Assembly (NCBI GenBank): GCA_015064895.1
Contig: SVRI01000011.1
Span: 1-64,000, forward strand
DNA: 64,000 nt
From: Oscillospiraceae bacterium
GTDB lineage: Bacteria > Bacillota > Clostridia > Oscillospirales > CAG-382
Direction: 5' to 3'
Part shown: positions 7,582 to 17,582 of the stretch, one piece after another
How positions within the stretch are numbered: the stretch's first letter is position 1
Layout of the letters: each line of letters starts with the position of its first letter
Made by a program: the position numbers and the translations under genes
Notes under the pieces: generated by a model
Databases searched by the model: none
Told to the model about the DNA's origin: nothing
The model's input: only the letters and a program-made list of their open reading frames with translations

Positions 7582-9181
7582 TAAATTTCTTGCTTTAGTC
7601 AGGAATATCAAAGTAAAATGCACATTCGATGAACCGTCTTTATTTGATATTCAGGCTGTTGCTTCGGCTAAAAAAGTTATAAATAAGTCAAAGCTCAGAT
7701 CTTTGGTGGTTGACGATTCGGGCTATATTTATAAAAAATCTGTTGATGCCCGTGATAAGAATTGCATATTTTTAGTTTATACAGTTGCCTTTGAACTAAA
7801 GTCTAACGTAAGTTTTAAAACGTCTGGTGTTGATGTACTTGAAACAACCGATGCCGAGCTTTTGTTCAAAACAAAAAAGAAGCTTACGGCTTCGCCTGTT
7901 GTAGTCGGTTTTGGTCCTGCTGGTATGTTTTGTGCCCTTGCTTTGGCAAAAGCCGGTCTCAAGCCAATTGTTCTTGAGCGCGGCGATGATGTAGACACAA
8001 GAGCCGCGGCTGTTGAAAAATACTGGAAAACAGGTGAGCTTGACAGTTCTTCCAACGTTCAGTTCGGTGAGGGCGGTGCCGGTACATTTTCTGACGGTAA
8101 GCTTTTAACAAGAATCAGTGATAAATTATGTAACTATGTTTTGTCACAGTTTACTAAATTTGGAGCACCCGACGAAATTATGTATTTGTCAAAGCCTCAT
8201 ATAGGCACCGACAATTTAAGAAAAGTGGTTAAAAATATACGCCAAGAAATCATCAGACTTGGCGGTGTTGTTAGATTCAGAAGCTGTCTTGACAGCATTA
8301 TTTCCAATAATGGTGTTGTTTCTTCTGTCAGACTTACAGACGGTGAAACCATTGAATGTAGCAGTTTGTTCTTATGTATTGGTCACAGCGCAAGAGATAC
8401 GGTTAAATCTATTATTTCATGCGGCGTAAATGTTGAGCCTAAGCCTTTTTCTGTCGGTGTTAGAATTGAACATCTTCAGAAAGATATAAATGAAGCATTA
8501 TATGGTAATTATGCAGGTGCAAAATGTCTTGGTCCCGCACAGTATACTTTGTCAAGAAAAGACGGCAATCGTGCCGTATATTCTTTCTGTATGTGTCCGG
8601 GAGGTGTTGTGGTTGCATCGGCATCTGACAGAGGTCAGATTGTTACCAACGGTATGAGTTATTATTCACGTGACGGTTTAAATGCGAATTCCGCGATTGC
8701 TGTGTCGGTTGACACTTCGGATTACGGTAACACGATTGACGGTGCCATTGAGTTCCAGGAAAACATAGAAAGAAAAGCATACAGTGTTGCAGGAAACAAT
8801 GGTGCTGCACCAATTCAACTGCTTAATGATTTTCTGAATGATAAATCGGTTCATGAACCTACAAGAATTATACCAACCTACACGGGCGATACGGAATTGA
8901 GAAGGGCAAGCGACGTTTTTCCGTCTTTTGTTATAAACAGCTTAAAAAACGGAATATTAATGTTTGAACGCGACATATCAGGATTTACGGTTGGTGATGC
9001 GGTATTAACTTTCCCTGAAACCAGGACCTCATCGCCTGTCAAAATACCCAGAGGTAATGATTATAGAGCTATTGGTTATCGCAACCTGTATCCGTGCGGA
9101 GAAGGTGCCGGATATGCCGGCGGTATTACAAGTGCTGCTGTTGACGGTTTAAGAGCGGCTCTTGCTTATTTTGAATTATAA
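7574..9181 (+). CDS. FAD-dependent dehydrogenase, COG2509 family
   Basis: 535 aa from the ATG at 7574, which has GAGG nine bases upstream and overlaps the cdaR stop; an in-frame upstream start at 7538 would extend far into cdaR. A dinucleotide-binding GFGPAG motif begins near residue 117 and is followed by FEVLERG-like LERGDDV (acidic end of strand 2). Further FAD-family signatures are FGEGGAGTFSDGKL and a C-terminal YPCGEGAGYAGG. The family is uncharacterised biochemically; in Clostridia it often lies next to cdaA-cdaR, and the reason is not known. An N-terminal appendage of about 110 residues precedes the Rossmann fold, as is usual for this family. Confidence 0.88.
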   Translation: MHNKFLALVRNIKVKCTFDEPSLFDIQAVASAKKVINKSKLRSLVVDDSGYIYKKSVDARDKNCIFLVYTVAFELKSNVSFKTSGVDVLETTDAELLFKTKKKLTASPVVVGFGPAGMFCALALAKAGLKPIVLERGDDVDTRAAAVEKYWKTGELDSSSNVQFGEGGAGTFSDGKLLTRISDKLCNYVLSQFTKFGAPDEIMYLSKPHIGTDNLRKVVKNIRQEIIRLGGVVRFRSCLDSIISNNGVVSSVRLTDGETIECSSLFLCIGHSARDTVKSIISCGVNVEPKPFSVGVRIEHLQKDINEALYGNYAGAKCLGPAQYTLSRKDGNRAVYSFCMCPGGVVVASASDRGQIVTNGMSYYSRDGLNANSAIAVSVDTSDYGNTIDGAIEFQENIERKAYSVAGNNGAAPIQLLNDFLNDKSVHEPTRIIPTYTGDTELRRASDVFPSFVINSLKNGILMFERDISGFTVGDAVLTFPETRTSSPVKIPRGNDYRAIGYRNLYPCGEGAGYAGGITSAAVDGLRAALAYFEL

Positions 9182-9192
9182 GGAAAGTTTGT

Positions 9193-9636
9193 ATGAAGGC
9201 AATCGGTGTAGTAACAGAGGTCAAAGGTAAAACGGTTTTAGTCAAAGGAACACGAAGCAGTGCATGTTCATCTTGTCATAATTGCGAAGCAAAAGAATCC
9301 TGTCATATAGAATTAATTTTCGGTGATCAAAAGCAAGATGTTTTTGTTGAAGCTTATAATAGTGTCGGTGCATGTGTCGGAAATAGGGTTGCTCTTGAAT
9401 CTGCCACGGACAAAACACTTTTTGCTTCTGTTTTTACGTTTATTATTCCGATTATATTGGCTGTTGTAACTTATCTTGTTGCATCATCTTATTTTACTCA
9501 AGAGTTGTCTGCAATTTTGACATTAATAGCTCTTGTTATCACATTTCTTGCCTCATCAAAACTTATGAATGTTTTTGCTAAAAAACACTTAAAACCTGTT
9601 GTTACCGAAATTTTAGAGGAGAGCGAATTAGATTGA
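9193..9636 (+). CDS. RseC/MucC-like membrane protein
   Basis: 147 aa. An N-terminal cytoplasmic domain carries the cysteine cluster CSSCHNCEAKESCH (about residues 23-36), typical of SoxR-reducing/RseC proteins, followed by two closely spaced membrane helices (about 75-97 and 101-122). In proteobacteria RseC acts on sigma-E signalling or SoxR reduction. In Clostridia the role is unknown, but four Cys suggest an iron-sulfur or redox centre. The stop overlaps the next start. Confidence 0.8.
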   Translation: MKAIGVVTEVKGKTVLVKGTRSSACSSCHNCEAKESCHIELIFGDQKQDVFVEAYNSVGACVGNRVALESATDKTLFASVFTFIIPIILAVVTYLVASSYFTQELSAILTLIALVITFLASSKLMNVFAKKHLKPVVTEILEESELD

Positions 9637-11735
9637 AGGAAAATAATATAAAAAACATATGGACTGTCGGAAGTTATGATATTGATAAAGTAAATACTCT
9701 TGTTGATTCTCTCTCTTTGAAAGAATTTCTGTCTAAAATCCTGGTTTCAAAGGGTTTCGATACTTCCGAGAAAGCTAAGGACTATCTCAGCAGCAATATT
9801 TCCGATCTTGCAGACCCATTTCTTCTTAAAGATATGGACAAAGCTGTAAATCGTATTAAAAGAGCAGTCAATGACAAAGAAAAAATAATGATTTACGGTG
9901 ATTACGATGTTGACGGCATAACATCGGTGGCTGCTTTATGGAGATATCTTTCTTTCAAGGGTGCTGATGTTGGATATTATATTCCCGAAAGAGTCAATGA
10001 AGGTTACGGTCTGAATATGCAGGCGATTGAACGTTTTGGTGCCGACGGCGTTAACCTCATCATAACGGTAGACAGTGGGATTACTGCTCATGAAGAAATT
10101 GCATATGCAGAATCTTTAGGTATAGATGTTGTAATTACTGACCACCATGAATGTAGGGAAGAGCTTCCTACGGCAGAAGCTGTTGTCAATCCTCACAGAG
10201 CTGACAGCGAATATCCTTTTCGTGAACTTGCCGGTGTCGGCGTTGTTTTCAGATTAATATGTGCATACGAAGGAAATAAGAATTTAACAACCATATGCTC
10301 CAAATACAGTGATATTGTTGCTCTTGGTACGGTAGCCGATGTTATGCCGATAATCGGTGAAAACAGAATTATTGTAAAACACGGGCTTGCTTCTCTTGCG
10401 ACAACCAAAAATAAGGGACTTTGTGCTCTTATTGAGCAGACATTCTCTGAAAAGAAATCGGGAAAAAAGAGAAGCATCACTGCTTCATCAATCGGCTTTG
10501 GTCTTGCTCCGAGAATAAATGCCGCAGGAAGAATAGGCGATGTAAACAAGGCTCTTCAATTGCTTATAACCGAAAACAAGGCGGAAGCCGACAGCATTGC
10601 TACATACCTTTGCTCGGTTAACAGAGAACGTCAGCTTGTTGAAAATATGATTTTTGAAGAAGCTGTCAAACAAATTGAATCCAATCACGATTTTGATAAC
10701 GATAAGGTTATTGTACTTGTATCAAACTGTTGGCATCTTGGTGTTATCGGTATTGTTGCTTCGAAGATTACTGAACGGTATAAACTCCCGTCAATTCTTA
10801 TTTCTATAGACGCAGGAATCGGAAAAGGCTCCGGAAGAAGTGTTAAAGGCTTTAATATTAATGAGGCGATTTCCGAATGTAAGCATCTTTTAATTAAGTA
10901 TGGCGGTCATGAACTGGCTGCCGGTCTTACCATTGATGAGAACAATGTGTCGGAATTCAGAAAAGCCATTAACGAATATGCAAAGAAAACCTTTGATTTC
11001 AGCTCCGTATGTAATTATGTTGATGCTGATTTTGAAATAAATGTAAAAGATATTACAGTAGAGCACGCAAAACAATTGCAGGAGCTTGAGCCGTTCGGAC
11101 TCAGTAATCCTCTTCCGCTTTTCTGCATAAAAAATGTTGTAATTAATGAAATTTACTCTATCGGTGAAGGCAAGCATCTTAAGTTGATTATCGAAAAAGA
11201 CGGTTATCTTGCAACTGCCTTGTATTTTGGAATGTCGGTCGACAGATTCAGTTTTTCCGAAGGAGATACTGTTGATATTATGTGTAATATGGATCTGAAT
11301 GATTTCAGAGGAAATCTTTCGGTTCAGGTTGTGCTTAAGGATGTCAGAATGTGCGAAAGAGAATGTGCTGAAAAAGAAGTAAGCATTATGCAATTCAATG
11401 ACATACTTGATAATCGTTGTTCAAAAATTAATTGTAATGATGTTCCGTGTATGTCGGATTTCAGATCTGTTTTTCTATATTTGAAATCTTTGAACACAAG
11501 CGATGACTCTCCGGCAATTATTGATATTTGGCACACGTCAAAGAGAATTTCCAAAAACTATAATGTTAGTTGCTCATCTTTGAAGCTTAACATTATTTTA
11601 AAAGTATTCGATGAGATGAAACTTATCAAAATTTCTTCAAGTGACGGAAATGTTGCTGTTATTTCTGTATCAAACACAGATGAAAAAGTTAATCTTGAAG
11701 ATTCTGAATTTTTATCTTATATAAAAAATTTATAA
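9633..11735 (+). CDS. recJ: Single-stranded-DNA exonuclease RecJ
   Basis: 700 aa. 5'-3' ssDNA exonuclease for recombination and mismatch or excision repair. DHH-family metal motifs are clear: DYDVDGITS (about 91-99), VDSGITA and TDHHE (about 168-172); the DHHA1 domain has GKGSGRS and YGGHELAAG (about 400-430), and an OB-like domain follows (LQELEPFG). About 100 extra C-terminal residues form a low-similarity tail often seen in clostridial RecJ. The start is TTG at 9633, overlapping the rseC-like stop, with AGAGGAGAG ending 9 bases upstream. Confidence 0.95.
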   Translation: MKENNIKNIWTVGSYDIDKVNTLVDSLSLKEFLSKILVSKGFDTSEKAKDYLSSNISDLADPFLLKDMDKAVNRIKRAVNDKEKIMIYGDYDVDGITSVAALWRYLSFKGADVGYYIPERVNEGYGLNMQAIERFGADGVNLIITVDSGITAHEEIAYAESLGIDVVITDHHECREELPTAEAVVNPHRADSEYPFRELAGVGVVFRLICAYEGNKNLTTICSKYSDIVALGTVADVMPIIGENRIIVKHGLASLATTKNKGLCALIEQTFSEKKSGKKRSITASSIGFGLAPRINAAGRIGDVNKALQLLITENKAEADSIATYLCSVNRERQLVENMIFEEAVKQIESNHDFDNDKVIVLVSNCWHLGVIGIVASKITERYKLPSILISIDAGIGKGSGRSVKGFNINEAISECKHLLIKYGGHELAAGLTIDENNVSEFRKAINEYAKKTFDFSSVCNYVDADFEINVKDITVEHAKQLQELEPFGLSNPLPLFCIKNVVINEIYSIGEGKHLKLIIEKDGYLATALYFGMSVDRFSFSEGDTVDIMCNMDLNDFRGNLSVQVVLKDVRMCERECAEKEVSIMQFNDILDNRCSKINCNDVPCMSDFRSVFLYLKSLNTSDDSPAIIDIWHTSKRISKNYNVSCSSLKLNIILKVFDEMKLIKISSSDGNVAVISVSNTDEKVNLEDSEFLSYIKNL

Positions 11736-11751
11736 TTAAGGATATTTTAAA

Positions 11752-13986
11752 GTGGCTGATTATTATACATTCAATGACCTGAAAAAGAAACTTGTTGACT
11801 CAGGAAACAAATATGACTTTGAAAAGATAGAACGTGCCTATGAATACGCTGCTTTTCTACATGAAGGTCAGTTCAGAAAATCGGGTGAACCATATATTAC
11901 TCACCCTCTTAATGTTGCAGAGATTGTATCTGATTTAAAGCTGGATACCGATTCTATTTGTGCGTCGCTTCTTCATGACGTACTCGAAGACTGCAAGGAC
12001 AAGACTTGTGATGACGAAATCAAGCGTCTTTTCGGTAATGAAGTGTTTGAGCTTGTCGACGGTCTTACCAAGCTTCCAACCATCTTTTTTGAAGATAAGC
12101 AGGAAGCAAGTATTGAGAATACGCGTAAACTGTTTCTTGCTATGAATCATGATATTCGTGTTATTTTTATAAAGTTTGCAGACAGACTCCATAACATGAG
12201 AACTCTTGATGCAAAAAGTGAAGAAAAGCAGAGAATCATAGCTCTTGAAACAATGCATCTTTATGCTCCGCTTGCTCATAGACTGGGTGTACAGAAAATA
12301 AAAACAGAGCTGGAAAACCTTGCTCTGAGATATCTTGACCCAATCGGTTATGAAGAAGTCCGCAACGACATCGAGTACAGATACGGCGAAAACAAGGATT
12401 TTCTTGAACAGTCAAAGAAGCTGGTTGAGGAAAAACTTGACGAAGCCGGTATAAAATTTAATCTGACAGGCAGAGTTAAGTCAATATACAGTATATATAA
12501 AAAAATGTTCAATCAGCGTAAAAGCTTTGATGAAATCTATGACTTTTATGCAATACGTATCATAGTAGACAGCGAGCTTGAATGCTATACGGTTCTTGGC
12601 CTTATTCATGAAATGTTTAACCTCATGCCCGGTCGCTTCAAGGACTATATTTCCTTACCTAAACCCAACATGTACCGTTCGCTTCATACCACTGTTATTG
12701 GAAGACACGGTATACCGTTTGAAGTTCAGATTAGAACATGGGATATGCATAATGTTGCCGAATACGGTATCGCTGCACATTGGATGTATAAATCAGGTGA
12801 AAAGGATAAAACCAATATATCCGAAAAGCTTCAATGGATTAAGACACTTATTGAAACCGAAACCGAATCGGGGGATGCAGATGAATTCTTACGTCCGCTT
12901 AAGGTTGACTTATACGAGGACGAAACCTTCATTTTTACACCCAAAGGCGACGTAAAGAGCCTTCCTCACGGTTCAACAACCATTGACTTTGCTTATTCAA
13001 TTCACTCGCAAATCGGCAATAAAATGATTGGTGCCAAGGTCAACGGTGTAATTGTCCCGATTGATACGGTTCTTAAAAATGCCGATATCTGTGAAATTGT
13101 AACATCTTCGTCTTCGGGCGGTCCAAGCAGAGACTGGCTTAAGATTGTTAAAACCAGTGAAGCTAAGAACAAAATCCGTCAGTGGTTCAAAAAAGAAAAA
13201 CGCGAAGAGAATATCATCGAAGGCAAGCTTGAAATCGATAAAGAATTTAAGCATTACGGTAAGAACTACACAGAAGCGCAGAAGAATGAGATAGTAGAAA
13301 ATGTTTCAAAACGTGTAGGATACCCAGATGTAGACGACTTCTATAACAATATCGGTTACGGCGGCGTTTCTGTCTCAAAATTCTCGGCAAAGTTAAAAGA
13401 TGAATTTGACAGAATTGTTTCGCCTGAACCCGAAAAGAATGTAAATCCCATTGAGGATATTGTTTCCAACAATAGGCAGGCCGAAGTAAAGAGAGCAAAG
13501 GATGCTCATCAAAGTGTTATTGTTGACAGCATTGATAATTGTCAGATACGTTTTGCCAAGTGCTGTAATCCGCTTCCCGGGGATAATATAATCGGCTTTG
13601 TAACAAGAGGTTTCGGTGTTTCTGTTCATAAATACGACTGCCCCAATGCCAAGGCAGGCATTGCCAAAGAAGATGAAAAGGATAGATGGGTTACCGTAAG
13701 ATGGTCAAAGAGCAGCCTTGAAACAGGCGAAAACACGACAGGCTCATTTGAAGCACTTCTTCAGATTTTTGCACACAATTCCTTTAATGTATTTGCAGAG
13801 ATTTCTTCTATATTTGCAGATATGCGAGTTCAAGTACATTCAATGAACTCCAAAGAGTCCGGTAATGACGGTATGATAATTATGCTTAATATTACTTGCA
13901 GAAACACATCTCATGTAAATTCAATAATTTCCCGTATCAAGAGCATAAAAGACGTAATAGATGTAACAAGAGGTTTTTCTTCATGA
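11752..13986 (+). CDS. relA: Bifunctional (p)ppGpp synthetase/hydrolase
   Basis: 744 aa, full length for Rel. Makes and degrades the stringent-response alarmone. Domains in order: HD hydrolase (YITHPLNVAEIV, HDVLED at about 74-79), synthetase (GRVKSIYSIYKKM, FYAIRIIVD at about 240-275), TGS (FIFTPKGDVKSLP at about 387), a conserved-cysteine zinc-finger-like region (FAKCCNPLPGD at about 603) and C-terminal ACT. The intact HD residues indicate a bifunctional enzyme. GTG start with AAGGAT upstream at 11738-11743. Precedes dtd with a 4-bp ATGA overlap. Confidence 0.96.
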   Translation: MADYYTFNDLKKKLVDSGNKYDFEKIERAYEYAAFLHEGQFRKSGEPYITHPLNVAEIVSDLKLDTDSICASLLHDVLEDCKDKTCDDEIKRLFGNEVFELVDGLTKLPTIFFEDKQEASIENTRKLFLAMNHDIRVIFIKFADRLHNMRTLDAKSEEKQRIIALETMHLYAPLAHRLGVQKIKTELENLALRYLDPIGYEEVRNDIEYRYGENKDFLEQSKKLVEEKLDEAGIKFNLTGRVKSIYSIYKKMFNQRKSFDEIYDFYAIRIIVDSELECYTVLGLIHEMFNLMPGRFKDYISLPKPNMYRSLHTTVIGRHGIPFEVQIRTWDMHNVAEYGIAAHWMYKSGEKDKTNISEKLQWIKTLIETETESGDADEFLRPLKVDLYEDETFIFTPKGDVKSLPHGSTTIDFAYSIHSQIGNKMIGAKVNGVIVPIDTVLKNADICEIVTSSSSGGPSRDWLKIVKTSEAKNKIRQWFKKEKREENIIEGKLEIDKEFKHYGKNYTEAQKNEIVENVSKRVGYPDVDDFYNNIGYGGVSVSKFSAKLKDEFDRIVSPEPEKNVNPIEDIVSNNRQAEVKRAKDAHQSVIVDSIDNCQIRFAKCCNPLPGDNIIGFVTRGFGVSVHKYDCPNAKAGIAKEDEKDRWVTVRWSKSSLETGENTTGSFEALLQIFAHNSFNVFAEISSIFADMRVQVHSMNSKESGNDGMIIMLNITCRNTSHVNSIISRIKSIKDVIDVTRGFSS

Positions 13987-14444
13987 TAGCATTAATACAA
14001 AGAACTACAAATTCATCCGTTACTATTGACGGAAAAATTTATTCTGAGGCAGGGAAGGGCTTTTTAATTCTTCTCGGCGTATTTGTAAATGATAGTGAGA
14101 AGCAAGCAGAAATGCTTGCTTCAAAGATTGCAAAGCTCAGAATTTTTGAAGATGAAAACGGAAAGATGAATCTTTCACCTTTAAATCTTTTAGAACGCGG
14201 TGAGCAGTGTGAAATGATGGTTGTTTCACAATTTACACTCTGTGCAGAATGTAAGGGTCAGAACAGACCTTCGTTCATAAACGCCGCACGTCCCGAAGCG
14301 GCTATTCCTTTGTATGAAAAGTTTGTTGATTTGCTTAGATTACAAGGGTTTAACACATATACAGGTGAATTTGGTGCCGAAATGAAAGTAAGCTTGCTTA
14401 ACGACGGCCCTATCACGATTATTCTTGATACCGATAAACTGTGA
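13983..14444 (+). CDS. dtd: D-aminoacyl-tRNA deacylase
   Basis: 153 aa. Hydrolyses D-amino acids from mischarged tRNA. The start at 13983 gives the usual MIALIQRT beginning, overlapping the relA stop as ATGA. The active-site loop reads SQFTLCAECKGQNRPSF, and the C-terminal GPITIILDT corresponds to the cross-subunit Gly-cisPro segment, so both halves of the active site are present. Translationally coupled to relA. Confidence 0.95.
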   Translation: MIALIQRTTNSSVTIDGKIYSEAGKGFLILLGVFVNDSEKQAEMLASKIAKLRIFEDENGKMNLSPLNLLERGEQCEMMVVSQFTLCAECKGQNRPSFINAARPEAAIPLYEKFVDLLRLQGFNTYTGEFGAEMKVSLLNDGPITIILDTDKL

Positions 14445-14445
14445 A

Positions 14446-15906
14446 ATGAAACTTATAATTGATGATAAAACCGATTCTGCAAAGCCGTTGTATTATCAGT
14501 CTCTGATATTACTGTTTCTTCCATGCGAAAAATTCGGTGAGAATGATAATGAAAACACACTTTTTGTATCTGCCTACAGAGAAGGTGGATGTAATTATGT
14601 TTTAGTCAGACTTCAGGTTGGAGATAAGACTGTTGAAATATCCGATAAGCAGAATTATGCCCCCAGTGTATATGCTCAGATGAAAAATCTGATTGGCAGA
14701 ACGATAGTAAGAGCTGCTTCGCAGCTGTTCGGTATTGTACCGCCATGGGGGATTTCAACGGGAGTAAAGCCGGTAAAGCTTGCAAGAATGTTTGTTAAAC
14801 CGTTCGGTGCAGATGAAGCCTTAAGAATACTTTGTGAAGAATACATGATTTCGCCTGATAAAGCAAAAATTGCAGTTGACACCTGTATTCTTGAAGATGA
14901 TTTAATGGCAAAAATGGGCAGTAATCCATGTTCGCTTTATATTTCAATCCCGTTTTGTCCCACAAAATGCAACTACTGTTCCTTTGTTTCTTGCACTACA
15001 CCGAGGCTTTTGTCCTTAATTCCGGAGTATGTCAAATCTCTTATTCAGGAGCTCGACAGTGTTTCAAAGCTTATTAATCTACATAAATTAGATTTAAAAA
15101 GTATATATATCGGCGGCGGAACTCCGGCAATTCTTGATGCTTTTCAAATTGATTATTTGCTTTCATCAGTATACTCTAAGTTCAAGGTTGATGATAATGT
15201 TGAATTTACCTTTGAAGCAGGCAGGCCCGATTGCATAACTAACGATAAACTCAAAGTTCTTAGTAATTACGGTGTCAGCAGAATAAGCATTAATACTCAG
15301 ACTTCAAACGATGAAGTTTTAAGAAATGTCGGCAGAAATCATTCTTTTGCCGACTATCTAAACAGCATGGATCTTGCTCATAAGTTCAATTTTAAGTGTA
15401 TAAACACTGATATTATCGCAGGGCTTCCCGGTGAAACTCCCGAATCTTTTATAAAGAGTGTAAATGACGTTATATCAACTTCTCCTGAAAATATTACTAT
15501 ACATGCGTTCACTTTGAAAAGGTCATCAAATTACCGCATTTCAGGAGAAAGGGAATACTCTCTTAATGACAGTGATGCATTTGATATGACAAGTAAGGCA
15601 TATGGTTGTCTTGAAAGCTTTGGCTATACTCCTTACTATATCTACAGACAAAAAAACACAACAGGAAACCTTGAAAATGTAGGCTTTTCAAAGCCCGGTT
15701 TGGAAAGTGTTTATAATATCGTAATGATGGGTGAATATCATACCGTTTTCGGCGTTGGGGCGGGAAGTGTAACTAAAATCGTCTCAAAAAACGGAGAAAA
15801 GGTTGATAGAATATTTTCGCCTAAGTATCCATATGAATTTCTCGATAGAGAAAAATACAAGGGTTATGATATCAACAAGGTCACAAAACTGTTAAATGAA
15901 AGGTGA
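14446..15906 (+). CDS. hemZ: HemZ-type radical SAM coproporphyrinogen dehydrogenase
   Basis: 486 aa. Radical SAM protein related to oxygen-independent coproporphyrinogen III oxidase. The cluster motif CPTKCNYCSF (CxxxCxxC, about 170-177) follows an N-terminal domain of about 165 residues typical of HemZ. YIGGGTP and EAGRPDC are the usual HemN-family glycine-rich and SAM-binding segments. Next to relA-dtd, as in many Clostridia. ATG at 14446 has no good ribosome-binding site; TTG at 14425 is possible but overlaps dtd by 20 bp. No other heme genes are nearby, so the true substrate may differ. Confidence 0.87.
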   Translation: MKLIIDDKTDSAKPLYYQSLILLFLPCEKFGENDNENTLFVSAYREGGCNYVLVRLQVGDKTVEISDKQNYAPSVYAQMKNLIGRTIVRAASQLFGIVPPWGISTGVKPVKLARMFVKPFGADEALRILCEEYMISPDKAKIAVDTCILEDDLMAKMGSNPCSLYISIPFCPTKCNYCSFVSCTTPRLLSLIPEYVKSLIQELDSVSKLINLHKLDLKSIYIGGGTPAILDAFQIDYLLSSVYSKFKVDDNVEFTFEAGRPDCITNDKLKVLSNYGVSRISINTQTSNDEVLRNVGRNHSFADYLNSMDLAHKFNFKCINTDIIAGLPGETPESFIKSVNDVISTSPENITIHAFTLKRSSNYRISGEREYSLNDSDAFDMTSKAYGCLESFGYTPYYIYRQKNTTGNLENVGFSKPGLESVYNIVMMGEYHTVFGVGAGSVTKIVSKNGEKVDRIFSPKYPYEFLDREKYKGYDINKVTKLLNER

Positions 15907-15907
15907 T
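15899..15907 (+). promoter_or_regulatory. RBS deciding a TTG start for the MATE-type gene
   Basis: AAAGGTGAT lies 4 bp before TTG at 15912, with 5 bp from the AGGTGA core. The in-frame GTG at 15903 lies inside this motif and has no RBS of its own, so TTG is preferred. Confidence 0.65.
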
Positions 15908-15911
15908 ATTT

Positions 15912-17582
15912 TTGGCAAAGATTAAGGGTCAGACATTAATGTTTGGTGCATTGATACTGATGATTTCAAACGTCGCAGTAAAGCTTATAGGTGCATTTTT
16001 GCGTATACCTCTTACAAACATCATAGGTGTTGAAGGTATGGCGTATTATAATGCAGCTTACAGTATTTATGTAACCTTCTACACAATATCTACGGCAGGC
16101 ATACCCGTTGCTGTGTCAAGAATGATTGCAACAGCCAATTCAAAAAACAATCATAGGGAAATTAAAAAAATTTTTAATGTTGCCTTTTGGCTTTTCTTTG
16201 CAATAGGCATTACCGGTACTGCGGTTATGATGCTGTTTGCAAGACAATTTTCCGCATCTGCCAAGATGAATGATGCTTATTTTGCCATGCTTGCAATTGC
16301 ACCGACAATATTTTTTATCTGTCTTTCCTCGGCATACAGGGGTTATTTCCAAGGTCTTCAGAACATGACTCCAACTGCCGTTTCTCAGGTAATAGAAGCA
16401 CTTGCTAAATGCGGCATCGGTATATTTGCCGCAGTTTATTTCACAAAAAAAGGATATCCCGTTCACAAGGTTGCGGCTTTTGTCATTTTGGGTGTGACCA
16501 TCGGCGTTTTTCTCGGTGTAGTATATGGTGTCATTATAAAGGCAATGTACTCATCAAACAGTGAATATAAGAATAATTTAAAAAACTGTAATTCAAATTG
16601 TCGTTCATCCAAAGCAATACTTAAAGAACTTATTTTGATAGCCATCCCCATAACACTTGCATCTTCTATTATGGGACTTACAAATGTTGTTGACACAATG
16701 CTGTTTGCAAACGGACTTCAGGCAACAGGACTTTCTGAAAAGGCAGCAACTTCTTATTACGGAACATACACATCTATGGTTTACCCTTTATTCAATCTTG
16801 TTCCGCCGTTCATTTATACATTTGCAATCAGTGCAATTCCTGCGGTTTCTGCTGCGATTGCTGTTGACGACAGAAAGAAGGCTGCTAGGGATATAGAATC
16901 TTCCTTCAGAAACTGTGCAATAATTGCCATTCCTTGTGCAATCGGACTTGGTACCTTGTCTGAGAGAGTTATTTCCTTCTTGTTTGAGGATGAAAAAATT
17001 GAGATTAACAGAAAAATTGCAGTATCGGCTGTAAATCTTGCCGCCCCTGCGTTATCTGTAATTTCTATCGGTATTCTATTCCTTGGTATCATATCAATCA
17101 CAAATGCAGTTTTGCAAGCTTGCAGCAAAGAACGCTATACCATCATTTCAACCGCGTCGGGTATCGCCGTGAAATTCTTAGGTACACTTATTTTACCAAG
17201 GATTTCCGGTCTCGGACTATTGGGTGCAGCCATTTCAACGCTTTTGTGTTATTTTACCATTATGTGCCTTAATCTCTACTTTATGTTCAGTAAAACCGGT
17301 TTTAAAATCAAGGCAAAGAATGTGTTTGCGAAGCCTTTGATTTCGGGCATTCTTTGCGGTGCGGCTGCTGTTGTTACGTCATTAATTATGGGGTTAACTC
17401 CTTTTTACGGAAGAATCGGAACTATTGTTTCCATAGCTGTTGCAGCAATTGTTTATTTCGTTTCTCTTATTGCTTTTAAGGGAATTAACAGATATGATGT
17501 TATGATGATGCCGAAAGGACAGAAGCTGTGTTCGGTACTCGACAGATTTAATTTGCTTGATAAGGGTGGTTCAAATGAATGA
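15912..17582 (+). CDS. SpoVB/YabM-like polysaccharide flippase (MOP superfamily)
   Basis: 556 aa integral membrane protein with about 14 hydrophobic segments, of the MATE/polysaccharide-exporter superfamily. The start segment (LIGAFLRIPLTNIIGVEGM) is the signature of SpoVB/YabM proteins. Its position directly before mazG and the hup-rqcP-yabP-yabQ-divIC cluster matches Bacillus yabM rather than spoVB. Lipid-linked precursor flipping is known for MurJ and inferred for SpoVB; the substrate of YabM is unknown. The stop overlaps the mazG start by 8 bp. Confidence 0.85.
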   Translation: MAKIKGQTLMFGALILMISNVAVKLIGAFLRIPLTNIIGVEGMAYYNAAYSIYVTFYTISTAGIPVAVSRMIATANSKNNHREIKKIFNVAFWLFFAIGITGTAVMMLFARQFSASAKMNDAYFAMLAIAPTIFFICLSSAYRGYFQGLQNMTPTAVSQVIEALAKCGIGIFAAVYFTKKGYPVHKVAAFVILGVTIGVFLGVVYGVIIKAMYSSNSEYKNNLKNCNSNCRSSKAILKELILIAIPITLASSIMGLTNVVDTMLFANGLQATGLSEKAATSYYGTYTSMVYPLFNLVPPFIYTFAISAIPAVSAAIAVDDRKKAARDIESSFRNCAIIAIPCAIGLGTLSERVISFLFEDEKIEINRKIAVSAVNLAAPALSVISIGILFLGIISITNAVLQACSKERYTIISTASGIAVKFLGTLILPRISGLGLLGAAISTLLCYFTIMCLNLYFMFSKTGFKIKAKNVFAKPLISGILCGAAAVVTSLIMGLTPFYGRIGTIVSIAVAAIVYFVSLIAFKGINRYDVMMMPKGQKLCSVLDRFNLLDKGGSNE

